A stretch of 64,000 nucleotides of DNA from Marinimicrobium sp038419845 (GTDB taxonomy: Bacteria; Pseudomonadota; Gammaproteobacteria; Pseudomonadales; Cellvibrionaceae). This document shows positions 17,535 to 26,717 of this stretch, piece by piece. Below the pieces are notes generated by a model that saw only the letters and a list, made by a program, of their open reading frames with translations, had not been told where the DNA came from and searched no databases. Within the stretch, counting starts at the first letter, position 1, and each line of letters begins with the position of its first letter. The translations under genes were made by a program, and so were the position numbers. The stretch covers positions 1 to 64,000 of the forward strand of contig NZ_JBCAQT010000009.1 in assembly GCF_038419845.1 (NCBI RefSeq), written 5' to 3'.

Positions 17535-18977
17535 ATGATTAAGAACAATCTCAACTTCATTGGCGGAAAGTACGTAGCGTCCAGCTCAGACTCGACCATC
17601 AAAGTCTATAACCCAACCACGGGTGACGTGGTCGGTGAGGTTCCGGGAGGAACCAAAGAAGACGCTCAGAGCGCGCTTGATTCTGCCAGCCAGGGTCAAA
17701 AACAGTGGGCCAAGCTGACCGCTCGTGAGCGTGCGTCAATCCTTCGTGCGTTTGCGCAAGGCATTCGAGGCAAAAAGCAGAGCCTGGCGAAGCTTCTGGT
17801 GGCGGAGCAGGGCAAGCTGCTCTCCGTAGCAGAAGCCGAAGTTGAGGCGACCTGCACCTTCATAGAATATGCCTGCGACAACGCGCTGACGATCGAGGGG
17901 GATATCCTTCCCTCTGATCGTCCGGGTGAGAAAATTTATATTCACAAAGTGCCGCGTGGCGTGGTGGTCGCGATTACCGCCTGGAACTTCCCGCTGGCGC
18001 TGGCTGGCCGGAAAATCGGCCCGGCGTTGGTGACCGGGAACTCCATTGTGGTGAAACCGACCCAGGAGACGCCTTTGGCAACATTGGCGCTGGGTGACAT
18101 TGCGAACGAGGCGGGCATTCCTGCCGGCGTTCTGAACATTGTCAACGGTCATGGCTCTGTTGTGGGACAGCATTTGTGCGAAAGCCCCTTGACCAAGCTG
18201 ATTACCATGACCGGCAGCACCCGGGCGGGGCAGATCATTTCCCGCACCAGTGCGGACCTCCTCACGCCGGTTATGCTCGAACTGGGTGGTAAGGCGCCTT
18301 TGATCATTATGGAGGATGCCGATCTTGATAAGGCAGTAGAAGAAACCTTCACAACGCGTTTCAGTAACTGTGGTCAGGTATGCACCTGTGCTGAGCGGGT
18401 GTATGTGCATGAGAGCCTGTACGACCGGTTTCTCGAAAAGCTGGTTCCAATGGTGGAGTCGATCAAACTGGGCGACCCGATGGACCCGGAAACGACCATG
18501 GGTCCCAAGGTGAATGCCCGGGAAATTGAAAACATCGACAAGCTGGTGAAAGAGGGCGTAGAGCAGGGCGCCAAGGTGCTAACCGGTGGAGGCGTTGCAG
18601 AAGTGAAGGCGTTTCCAAATGGTCATTGGTATCAGCCGACCGTTTTGGGCGATGTCAAGCAGGACAACGTGCTCGTTCACGAGGAAACTTTCGGCCCGAT
18701 TCTACCGGTGGTGAAAATCTCCAGCATTGACGAGGCTATCACCTACTCAAATGACAGTATCTATGGTCTGTCTACGTATATCTTTACCAATAACTTGAAC
18801 TATATCCATCGGTACATTGATGAAGTCGAAAGCGGTGAGGTCTATGTCAACCGTGGGATCGGCGAACAGCATCAAGGATTCCACAACGGTTGGAAACTCA
18901 GTGGTGCCGGTGGTGAGGACGGTCGCTATGGCCTTGAACAGTACCTCGAAAAGAAAACGGTTTACTTTCAGGAGTAA
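17535..18977 (+). CDS. 3,6-anhydro-L-galactose dehydrogenase (aldehyde dehydrogenase family)
   Basis: 480 residues from ATG 17535, five bases after the previous stop; a longer frame would overlap the SDR by 49 bases. Aldehyde dehydrogenase family with general base E249 (LELGGK) and catalytic C283 (NCGQVCTC), resembling AldA-type lactaldehyde dehydrogenases. In this operon it is expected to oxidise the aldehyde of 3,6-anhydro-L-galactose, released by GH117, to anhydrogalactonate, the substrate of the first gene product. Cytoplasmic, NAD(P) dependent. Last gene before the terminator at 19085. Confidence 0.85.
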   Translation: MIKNNLNFIGGKYVASSSDSTIKVYNPTTGDVVGEVPGGTKEDAQSALDSASQGQKQWAKLTARERASILRAFAQGIRGKKQSLAKLLVAEQGKLLSVAEAEVEATCTFIEYACDNALTIEGDILPSDRPGEKIYIHKVPRGVVVAITAWNFPLALAGRKIGPALVTGNSIVVKPTQETPLATLALGDIANEAGIPAGVLNIVNGHGSVVGQHLCESPLTKLITMTGSTRAGQIISRTSADLLTPVMLELGGKAPLIIMEDADLDKAVEETFTTRFSNCGQVCTCAERVYVHESLYDRFLEKLVPMVESIKLGDPMDPETTMGPKVNAREIENIDKLVKEGVEQGAKVLTGGGVAEVKAFPNGHWYQPTVLGDVKQDNVLVHEETFGPILPVVKISSIDEAITYSNDSIYGLSTYIFTNNLNYIHRYIDEVESGEVYVNRGIGEQHQGFHNGWKLSGAGGEDGRYGLEQYLEKKTVYFQE

Positions 18978-19084
18978 ATTGGTTCGACGTCTCCCCGCCA
19001 TGAACGACAAGCGGGAAGACGTCGTTCGGACCAAAACAACCGCTCTGAGCAAAATTGACTTCATTACAATAAGCTGTATTTGAC

Positions 19085-19113
19085 GCCAGTTACGGTACCT
19101 TAACTGGCTTTTT
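19085..19113 (+). terminator. intrinsic terminator of the AHG operon
   Basis: GCCAGTTA (19085-19092) pairs with TAACTGGC (19101-19108), followed by TTTTTG. It lies 27 bases before the GH50 gene, so GH50-PhoD-TRAP depend on read-through or on a promoter I could not identify. Confidence 0.75.
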
Positions 19114-19139
19114 GTTTAACTAGAATAAAGTGGTTTACG

Positions 19140-21485
19140 ATGAGACTCCTTACGATTAATAAAAGTATCTCAGTCCTGATCTGTTCCCTGGCACTCGTAG
19201 CCTGCGATTCCGACACGAAAAAACTTGAGACAGACTCCAAGCCCCAAGCGAATCTTCTGGAAGTGTTGTATGACTTTGAAGAGGGAGTCAAAAGCAGCGT
19301 AAAGTCAAGTAGTGCCAATCTCGCGATTCGACCCGGCCCCAAGGAAGGAAACGTGCTCTCGGTTGAGTTTAAAGCCAGCGAAAGCAGCTATGCCGGCGTG
19401 ACCTTCGAGCCGGAATCCCCCTGGGACTGGAGCCAATACGAGAGCTTCAACCTGAGGATGGACATGAAAAGTGTCGGTGAGCACTCGACGCAGATTTACC
19501 TGAACGTGGAAGACGCGGATGGTAAGGTGTTCACCAGAAGCGTGAATGTACCAGTGGGTGATTTCAAGACCTACTACGCCAAGATGTCCGGTCACGATAT
19601 CGAAGGTACCTATGACGATGACGATACCGAGCTAAACTTCTCCTCGGGCTTGAGGTCTAATCCGCCCACTTGGGAATCAGAGGATGAAATGTTCGTCTGG
19701 ATGTGGGGCACTCAACAGCTCAACACCGCCAAGATCACTAAAATCAGCTTAAGCGTTAAAGGGGCTTTGTTCGATAAAAAGGTCTTGATTGACGATATTC
19801 GGCTGGAGTCCAACCCTCCCATGAAGAAGGACTTTCTGGTGGGAATAGTAGACCGGTTTGGTCAGAATGCCAAAGCCGACTACCCGGGAAAAGTTAAGTC
19901 CGAGGGTGAGCTGATTCAGCGCCGCAAGGAAGAGATCGCTTCACTTAAAGAGGGCATGATGTCGGGTCGCTCCAAGTTCGGAGGCTGGAAAAATGGTCCG
20001 AAGCTGGAGTCCACCGGGTATTTCCGTACCGAGAAGTACAATGGTAAATGGTCTTTGGTTGATCCGGAAGGTTATCTGTATTTCGCGACTGGTCTGGATA
20101 TCATTCGGCTGTCAAATACCACGACCATGACCGGCTATGATTATGATCAGGATTTGATAAAGAAACGGGATAAAGACGAACTGACCCCGGAAGACTCGAT
20201 TGGTATGATCTCCGTGAGAGATGAAGCCAAAGCAACTCGTTTTGTCGCATCGGAAATACGTGCAAATATGTTCAAGTGGTTGCCGGATTTCGATCATGAG
20301 CTGGCCAATCATTACAGCTACCGCCGTGGTGCTCATTCCGGCCCCCTCGACCATGGTGAGACCTACAGTTTCTACCAGGCTAACTTGGAGCGTAAGTACG
20401 GCGAGGAGAAGCCGAACTCCTTCTTGAAGGACTGGGAGCGAGTCACCATCGCACGCATGCTGAACTGGGGATTTACTTCTCTGGGCAACTGGACCGATCC
20501 GCAGTTCTACGACAATGAGAAAATCCCGTACTTCGCCAACGGTTGGATTATCGGCGACTACAAAACCGTATCGAGCGGCAATGATTTCTGGGGCCCGTTG
20601 CCGGATGTATTTGATCCAGTGTTTTCCGAGCGTGCCAATGCCACCGCCGCACAGGTAGCTCGGGAAGTGCAGGGTAGCCCCTGGGCCGTTGGGGTCTTTA
20701 TCGATAACGAAATGAGTTTTGGTCGCCCCGAGTCTGACCAGCTTCGCTATGGCATTGTGATCAACACCTTGGGCCGAGACGCCGAGAGCGTGCCTACCAA
20801 GCGAGCATTTACCCGTGCGATGCGTGAACAGTACGAAAATATTGAGGCGCTTAACGCCGCTTGGGATATTGACCTGGAAAGCTGGGAAGCGTTTGCCGCC
20901 GGCTTCGATCCGAAAGAGATTACGGCGGCCCAGCGCGAGGACTACTCCTCCATGTTGGAACTCTATGCGTCCGAATACTACCGGATTGTGGACCAGTCGT
21001 TGGAAGAGCATATGCCTAACCACCTGTACCTGGGCTCTCGGTTGCCGGATTGGGGGATGCCTATCGAAGTGGTTCGATCCGCCGCTAAGTATGTCGATGT
21101 TGTCAGTTACAACGCGTACAAAGAAGGCCTGACCAAGATCAAATGGGAGTTTCTGGAAGACATTGATATGCCAAGCATTATTGGCGAATGGCACATCGGC
21201 GCTACGGATCGCGGACTGTTTCACCCGGGCCTGATCCACGCTTCCAGTCAGCAAGATCGTGCCCGGATGTATAAGGACTATATGAAGTCTCTGATCGACA
21301 ACCCGTACTTTGTGGGGGGGCATTGGTTCCAGTATATGGATTCGCCGATTACCGGACGCGCTTACGACGGGGAAAACTACAACGTCGGCTTTGTCGATGT
21401 GACCGATACGCCCTATCCGGAGATGGTGGAAGCGGCGAAGGAGATTGGTGAATCTCTTTATCAGCGACGTTTTGACGCGAAGTAA
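19140..21485 (+). CDS. GH50 beta-agarase lipoprotein (copy 1)
   Basis: 781 residues. Lipobox LVAC (Cys22). Residues about 40-225 form a beta-sandwich carbohydrate-binding domain (VLYDFEEG ... VLIDDIRLE), then the GH50 TIM barrel starting near GGWKNGPKLESTGYFRT. Acid/base E524 in FIDNEMSFG and nucleophile E683 in IIGEWHIGA match the two catalytic glutamates of exo-agarases such as Aga50D, which release neoagarobiose. It probably sits in the outer membrane or periplasm and feeds GH117. One of three GH50 genes in the window; this copy has the longest acidic insertion (DDDDT near residue 160). The PhoD-like gene starts 21 bases downstream. Confidence 0.9.
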   Translation: MRLLTINKSISVLICSLALVACDSDTKKLETDSKPQANLLEVLYDFEEGVKSSVKSSSANLAIRPGPKEGNVLSVEFKASESSYAGVTFEPESPWDWSQYESFNLRMDMKSVGEHSTQIYLNVEDADGKVFTRSVNVPVGDFKTYYAKMSGHDIEGTYDDDDTELNFSSGLRSNPPTWESEDEMFVWMWGTQQLNTAKITKISLSVKGALFDKKVLIDDIRLESNPPMKKDFLVGIVDRFGQNAKADYPGKVKSEGELIQRRKEEIASLKEGMMSGRSKFGGWKNGPKLESTGYFRTEKYNGKWSLVDPEGYLYFATGLDIIRLSNTTTMTGYDYDQDLIKKRDKDELTPEDSIGMISVRDEAKATRFVASEIRANMFKWLPDFDHELANHYSYRRGAHSGPLDHGETYSFYQANLERKYGEEKPNSFLKDWERVTIARMLNWGFTSLGNWTDPQFYDNEKIPYFANGWIIGDYKTVSSGNDFWGPLPDVFDPVFSERANATAAQVAREVQGSPWAVGVFIDNEMSFGRPESDQLRYGIVINTLGRDAESVPTKRAFTRAMREQYENIEALNAAWDIDLESWEAFAAGFDPKEITAAQREDYSSMLELYASEYYRIVDQSLEEHMPNHLYLGSRLPDWGMPIEVVRSAAKYVDVVSYNAYKEGLTKIKWEFLEDIDMPSIIGEWHIGATDRGLFHPGLIHASSQQDRARMYKDYMKSLIDNPYFVGGHWFQYMDSPITGRAYDGENYNVGFVDVTDTPYPEMVEAAKEIGESLYQRRFDAK

Positions 21486-21506
21486 CTCTCAGAGAAGATT
21501 AATAAC

Positions 21507-23855
21507 ATGAAAAGACGAGACTTTATTAAGGCGGCTTCGGTCAGCCTGGGAGCGGCCATGGCCCTCCCAAGTGCAGCGGCGCTTGCGGCGGCTAAACGCG
21601 AAAGGCTGACATCTGTGCGGCCGCTGGCAGCGTCAATTCCCTCTCAACAACAGACCTGGCTCGGGCCTGACTTCTGGGGTAATCGTCTGCAGGATTGGCA
21701 GTCGCGAAACGGACGCATCGAATGTCTTCGCGGCGATCAACACTTTGAGTGCCGCACGGTTTCTCTGCTGACACGTTCGCTCAATAACCGTCACGAGCCC
21801 GCCAGAATCCGGGTAACGGTAGGGACGTTGGACCCCGTCGCCGGTGGTTTTTGTGGGCTGTTGCTGGGTGTCGGCGGTGGTAAGCTGGATTATCGCTCGT
21901 CCTCTTTGGCGCAGCGGTTTTCCGGAGTCGGTGGTGGCTTCATGGCCACCCTGGATACCAACGGAGGCTTGGGGTTCCGGGACTTCAGTGATCACGCCCA
22001 TCCTCTGGCGTATGAGGCCATTGTTCGAGAGCGAGCAATTCAGGGCGCACCCGTGGGTGAACGGGAGATCGTGTTGGACTGCCATATCGATCCGGTTCCC
22101 GGTGGGCGCTTCGATGTGCGACTGGTCGCGTTTGATGCTGAAAGTGAGCAAGAACTTGGCTTTGTGGTCCGTACAGGAGTCTTGCCCCACGAGCTGGAAG
22201 GCGGCGTCATGCTGGTGTCCTCTCCTTCGGGAGAGGAGGGCGCGGCAGGGGCCCGTTGGTGGTTCAAGGATGTTCAAACCGGTGGCAAAAAAGTGACCGA
22301 AGCGGATGTAAATGCGTTGGGACCAGTCATGGGGTGCATGTACTCTCTTAATGGCAAGACGCTGAAGTTGACGGCACAGTTCATGCCCCTGTCAACCGAC
22401 GCTCACCCTACAGCTTGCCTTGAAGTGAAGCGTAAAAAAGGTGGCGATTGGCAGCGAATCGACACCGCTCGAATCGAAGACGGCTATATCGCCCGGTTTC
22501 GCCGCGATGACTGGGCCTCTTCGGAGGGTTACGACTACCGAATCACCTTCCCAGAGTCCCAGCCATCCCCGCTGTTTGAAGGGAGCATAGCGGCTGATTC
22601 CGGTGGCGAACATCCCCTGAATATTGCGCTGTTTTCCTGTATTTTGCCAACCGCAAAAAGCCTGAATGATGGTTTTTACAAACCGGCCATTCCCCAGGAG
22701 CGAACGCTGGGGCGTTACACGCCGGACAACATTCTGTTTCCGCACCGGGAACTGGTGTCGAATTGCCAGACGCATGACCCGGACCTGTTTGTGTTTTGTG
22801 ATGATCAATATTACGAGACATATCCCACTCGAGTGGGCCGTGATACCCCGGATGCGAAGTTGGACACTCTATATCGCTGGTACCTGTGGTACTGGACCTT
22901 CCGCGATTCGATACGGCATAAACCGTCTATTGTGTTGGTGGATGACCACGATATTCTCCAGGGCAACCTCTGGGGGCAGGGCGGTGTCTCCGGTGGCGAT
23001 GCCGAGGAAGACGGCGGTTTCAAACACGAAATTGACCTGGTGCGGATGGTCTATCGGGTTCAGTGTGGCCACAACCCGGATGGCTATGACCCCACCCCGA
23101 TCGAAGGGGGAATTCCCGTCAGCTACGGTTCGTTTATCTATGGCGGTGTGAACTTCGCCTTCCTGGAAGATCGTAAGTTTAAATCTCCCCCCGACTACGA
23201 AGCTGATCCGTTGACTGTGAAAGGCGAACTGTTGGGAGAGCGACAGGAGCTTTTTCTGGCAGAGTGGGAGGAGACCCACCCGGAATTACCAAAAATGGTG
23301 TTGACCGCCTCGGTTTGGGGTTCTCCTCAAACAGACGAGCACGGGAATCCGCTGTTGGACTACGATGCCAATGGCTATCCACCCGATGGGCGTCGGCGGG
23401 CACTGCAGTTGGTTCAGAAAGCCGGTGCGATCGTGCTCTCTGGTGACCAGCACCTGGGAATGATGTGCGTTCAGGGCGTAGATGATTACGAGGACGGCCC
23501 CCTGTTTTTCTCTGGGCCCGCAGCGGCCGCGTTTTGGCAGCGCTGGTTTGAGGGCTATGGAAAGTTGGAAAACCCGAGAAATGGCGACCCCAATACCGGC
23601 CATTTTGTTGATACCTTTGGCAACAAGATGCGGGTGTTGGCCGTGGCCAACCCGAGAGTGTCCCACGCGACTTTTGAGGAGGGTAATGACAGTTGGGGAA
23701 AATTCTTGTTTGACCATCGCCTGAAAAGCGAAGGCTACGGACTGGTTCGAGTGAATACTCGTAAGCAGCGAGTCGTGTTTGAGTGCTGGCCCTGGCAGGC
23801 TGACCTGAAAAAAGATTCACAGTTTGACGGTTGGCCGTTGGAGGTGTCGCTGTAA
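21507..23855 (+). CDS. Tat-exported PhoD-like phosphatase-fold protein
   Basis: 782 residues with a twin-arginine signal (MKRRDFIKAASVSLGAAMAL). The N-terminal 250 residues look like a lectin-type beta-sandwich that is not part of standard PhoD. The metallophosphatase part carries VLVDDHDILQGNLWG and LSGDQHLG, typical of PhoD-like calcium/iron phosphodiesterases. Such proteins recur in marine polysaccharide loci without an agreed role; a sugar-linked phosphate or sulfate ester is conceivable. Cotranscribed with GH50 upstream and a TRAP transporter downstream (50-base gap). Periplasmic. Family call firm, substrate unknown. Confidence 0.8.
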   Translation: MKRRDFIKAASVSLGAAMALPSAAALAAAKRERLTSVRPLAASIPSQQQTWLGPDFWGNRLQDWQSRNGRIECLRGDQHFECRTVSLLTRSLNNRHEPARIRVTVGTLDPVAGGFCGLLLGVGGGKLDYRSSSLAQRFSGVGGGFMATLDTNGGLGFRDFSDHAHPLAYEAIVRERAIQGAPVGEREIVLDCHIDPVPGGRFDVRLVAFDAESEQELGFVVRTGVLPHELEGGVMLVSSPSGEEGAAGARWWFKDVQTGGKKVTEADVNALGPVMGCMYSLNGKTLKLTAQFMPLSTDAHPTACLEVKRKKGGDWQRIDTARIEDGYIARFRRDDWASSEGYDYRITFPESQPSPLFEGSIAADSGGEHPLNIALFSCILPTAKSLNDGFYKPAIPQERTLGRYTPDNILFPHRELVSNCQTHDPDLFVFCDDQYYETYPTRVGRDTPDAKLDTLYRWYLWYWTFRDSIRHKPSIVLVDDHDILQGNLWGQGGVSGGDAEEDGGFKHEIDLVRMVYRVQCGHNPDGYDPTPIEGGIPVSYGSFIYGGVNFAFLEDRKFKSPPDYEADPLTVKGELLGERQELFLAEWEETHPELPKMVLTASVWGSPQTDEHGNPLLDYDANGYPPDGRRRALQLVQKAGAIVLSGDQHLGMMCVQGVDDYEDGPLFFSGPAAAAFWQRWFEGYGKLENPRNGDPNTGHFVDTFGNKMRVLAVANPRVSHATFEEGNDSWGKFLFDHRLKSEGYGLVRVNTRKQRVVFECWPWQADLKKDSQFDGWPLEVSL

Positions 23856-23904
23856 CCAGGGCTACACGGCCTTGTTGCGACACTTCCACCTGGAGGTCTG
23901 GCTT

Positions 23905-24900
23905 ATGATGCGCCAATACCGCGCTGCTCTGATTCTGTGCACGACAGTCGCGGTGACTCTGCTACTGATTATTCTCTGGCGTGTCGAGGGCACGCGGACG
24001 CTGCGTTGGGCACATGTTTATGAAATCAGTTCGCCGTTTCATCAACAGACGCTTATAGCGGCCAGGGAGTTCGAAGAGCGGACCAATGGCCGTTATCGTG
24101 TGCGTGTCTATCCGGCCTCGGCACTGGGAAAGGAAAGCGCCATCAACGAGTCACTGGCGCTGTGTGCCATTGACATTATCTATACTGGCGCTTCACTCGT
24201 CGCGAACGAGTATCCGCCGATTGCACTGTCTGATTTTCCGTATGCCATCGATAATTTTGAACATTGGCAGGCATACCGCGACTCGTCGTTGTTTGAGGAA
24301 ATGGCGACAGCGTTCGGCCGGGCAACGGACACGGAAGTCATAGGGCTGACCTATTACGGTTTCCGGCATGTCACCGCAAACAAGCCGATTTTGCACCCGG
24401 ATGACATGCGGGGCCTGAAAATTCGCGTACCGAATGCGCCAATGTATCTGATCTTACCTAGAGCGACGCGTGCCAACGCAGCTCCGATGCCATTTTCGGA
24501 GGTTTATCTCGCATTGCAGCAGGGCGTGATCGACGCTCAGGAAAACCCGCTGACAACCATCCGGTTAAAGCGCTTTTACGAAGTACAGTCGCACATCAAT
24601 CTGACAGGGCATATAGCTCCCTCACTGCTGACTCTCGTGTCGCACCGGACTCTCGATGAGCTCGGCGAAGAGGACGCAGCGTTGCTCAAGGACGTAGCGG
24701 ACAGAGCGGCGCGGCGGGCCTCTGAGGAGATTGCGGCCGACGAGGTTGAGCTGGTCGAGTGGTTTGTAGATAAGGGCCTGACTGTCACTGAGGTGGATCG
24801 AGACGCGTTTCGAAAGGCTGTCGACGCCTATTTTGATGACCATGCCTATCCATTCGATGCGTCTTACCTGACGCGACTGAGGGAGCTTGCGAAACCATGA
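23905..24900 (+). CDS. TRAP transporter substrate-binding protein DctP-type
   Basis: 331 residues from ATG 23905 (GGAGG upstream; a longer frame into the PhoD gene is spurious). An uncleaved or late-cleaved N-terminal hydrophobic segment (residues 6-24) is followed by LRWAHVYEISSPFHQQ and the TRAP signature GLKIRVPNAPMYL, with conserved QENPLTTI. It binds a carboxylated ligand in the periplasm and hands it to the DctQM permease encoded next (start codon of dctQ overlaps its stop). A sugar acid derived from agar is likely from context, but the ligand is unknown. Confidence 0.88.
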   Translation: MMRQYRAALILCTTVAVTLLLIILWRVEGTRTLRWAHVYEISSPFHQQTLIAAREFEERTNGRYRVRVYPASALGKESAINESLALCAIDIIYTGASLVANEYPPIALSDFPYAIDNFEHWQAYRDSSLFEEMATAFGRATDTEVIGLTYYGFRHVTANKPILHPDDMRGLKIRVPNAPMYLILPRATRANAAPMPFSEVYLALQQGVIDAQENPLTTIRLKRFYEVQSHINLTGHIAPSLLTLVSHRTLDELGEEDAALLKDVADRAARRASEEIAADEVELVEWFVDKGLTVTEVDRDAFRKAVDAYFDDHAYPFDASYLTRLRELAKP

Positions 24901-25412
24901 ATAGTAGGCCGGCTGCCCGAATCCACTGGATCGACTGGCCTGCATTAGCGTTATTTGTGGCTCTCGCCGCCATTGTGCTATTGCAGTTCCTGTCGAGGTA
25001 CGTCCTCAATGACAGCGTCGCCTGGACAGAGGAAATTGCCAGGTACCTGTTAATAGGTGTGGCCTACGCCGGTTCGACTACCGCGCTTCGGAAAGGCGAA
25101 CACATTTTTCTTGAGGTCATCTACCGTCGCGTGTCCCTGGCCAGTATAAAACCGCTGGCGATTATGGTAGATCTCGTCAGCGTCGTGTTTCATGCGGTGC
25201 TGACGCTGCTTGCCGTCTGGCTCTCGATTGAAGCAGACCGGCGTATGATTTCGGTCGACCTGCCAAAGAGTATCGTCTACTGGTTCGTTGCAGCAGCGCT
25301 GTTTTCTACCACAGTCGTTTCGGTATGGCGTCTCATCCAGCGAGCTTGTCTAAGTAGCCGTGAGATCCTGAGCGAAATCGATAAAAGTGCCGGGAACGAG
25401 GACGCCGTATGA
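24897..25412 (+). CDS. TRAP transporter small permease DctQ-type
   Basis: 171 residues with four predicted membrane helices (about 15-35, 50-65, 85-110, 125-145) and the family motif WTEEIARYLLIGVAYAGS. It partners the large DctM subunit. ATGA overlaps on both sides show a tightly coupled dctP-dctQ-dctM unit. Confidence 0.88.
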   Translation: MNSRPAARIHWIDWPALALFVALAAIVLLQFLSRYVLNDSVAWTEEIARYLLIGVAYAGSTTALRKGEHIFLEVIYRRVSLASIKPLAIMVDLVSVVFHAVLTLLAVWLSIEADRRMISVDLPKSIVYWFVAAALFSTTVVSVWRLIQRACLSSREILSEIDKSAGNEDAV

Positions 25413-26692
25413 TGATATTGCTACTTGTACTGGTGCTTCTGTTTGCGTTGATTCTTTCCGGGGCGCCGGTTTATGTCGCACTGGGTCTGTCATCGCTGGC
25501 GTATTTTCTCAGCGAGGGCATCGCCGGGGTTGCTGCCGCTCATACCATGATCAATGGACTCGACAGCTTTACGCTGAGTGCCATTCCGTTTTTCATTCTT
25601 GCTGGGCACCTGATGAATGCCGCGGGCTTTACCGAGCGCATATTCACTTTTGCGCGCGCGCTCGTTGGCTGGGCTCCGGGTGGCCTGGGCCATGTCAACA
25701 TCGGTGCCAGCGTCGTATTTGCCGGAATGTCAGGTGCCGCCGTTGCCGATGCTGGCGGTCTCGGCGCCGTCGAGATCAAAGCCATGCGCGATGCCGGCTA
25801 TGAGCGTGGTTTTTCCGTGGGTGTTACGGCGGCCTCATCGACGATCGGACCGATCATCCCCCCGTCGTTACCACTGATTGTTTACGGCGTGGTCGCCGAG
25901 GTGTCGATCGGTAAGTTGTTTGCAGCGGGTTTGCTGCCCGGACTGATCATGGCGATCGCGCTGATGGTAATGGTGCATGTCACGGCGGTCCGCCGCGGCT
26001 TTCGGCGCGAGGCGGCGTTTTCGACGCGATTCGCGCTGCGTGCTGCCAAATCCGCGATTTTGCCACTATTGACGCCGATCATCATTGTCGGCGGTATCGT
26101 ATGTGGGGTTTTTACGCCGACCGAAGCGGCCATTGCCGCGGTGGCATTCACTACGCTAGTGGGTTGTGTCTTGTTCAGGACACTACGTTGGCGGGCGATC
26201 CTGGACGCCATGGTGGCAACGGTTGAGACAACCGCGTCCGTGCTCATGATCGTTGCTTCGGCGGCGTTGTTCGCCTGGGTACTCACAGCGAATCAAGTCG
26301 CGGATGGGCTCGCCAGTGGCTTGTTGGCCATGACCAGCGACAAGACTGCCGTTCTGCTGCTGATTATGGCAATTGTCTTTGTGGTCGGTTTCTTCATGGA
26401 AACGATCGCCGCGATTACAATTCTCGCACCGCTGGTGCTACCTGTCGCGATGGCTGTGGGCATTGATCCGGTTCACCTTGGGGTGGTGTTCGTGCTCAAT
26501 CTGATGATTGGGTTACTGACGCCACCCGTTGGCATGGTTCTTTATGTATTGGCAAAGGTATCCAGAACGCCGTTCGAAGAATGTGTGCGTGCGACGCTGC
26601 CCTTTCTCGTGCCACTGTTCGGGGTGTTGTTATTACTGGTTTTCGTGCCCGAGATAGCGTTGTATTTGCCGGGTCTTCTGTTTGAAGATTGA
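25409..26692 (+). CDS. TRAP transporter large permease DctM-type
   Basis: 427 residues, about 12 membrane helices, with family features MSGAAVADAGGLG, IGPIIPPSLPLIVYG, and a C-terminal LTPPVGMVLYVLAK. It is the sodium-coupled channel subunit of a tripartite TRAP importer. The gene ends 25 bases from the convergent ferredoxin reductase gene; a CCTGGCC/GGCCAGG palindrome at 26711-26730 spans that junction. Being sodium driven, the system fits a marine host. Confidence 0.9.
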   Translation: MMILLLVLVLLFALILSGAPVYVALGLSSLAYFLSEGIAGVAAAHTMINGLDSFTLSAIPFFILAGHLMNAAGFTERIFTFARALVGWAPGGLGHVNIGASVVFAGMSGAAVADAGGLGAVEIKAMRDAGYERGFSVGVTAASSTIGPIIPPSLPLIVYGVVAEVSIGKLFAAGLLPGLIMAIALMVMVHVTAVRRGFRREAAFSTRFALRAAKSAILPLLTPIIIVGGIVCGVFTPTEAAIAAVAFTTLVGCVLFRTLRWRAILDAMVATVETTASVLMIVASAALFAWVLTANQVADGLASGLLAMTSDKTAVLLLIMAIVFVVGFFMETIAAITILAPLVLPVAMAVGIDPVHLGVVFVLNLMIGLLTPPVGMVLYVLAKVSRTPFEECVRATLPFLVPLFGVLLLLVFVPEIALYLPGLLFED

Positions 26693-26717
26693 TCAGAATT
26701 CCTTCACATACCTGGCC

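Noticed and set aside
20112..21323. A 403-codon open frame on the minus strand
   Set aside because: Shadow of the GH50 gene; the plus strand holds the catalytic motifs.
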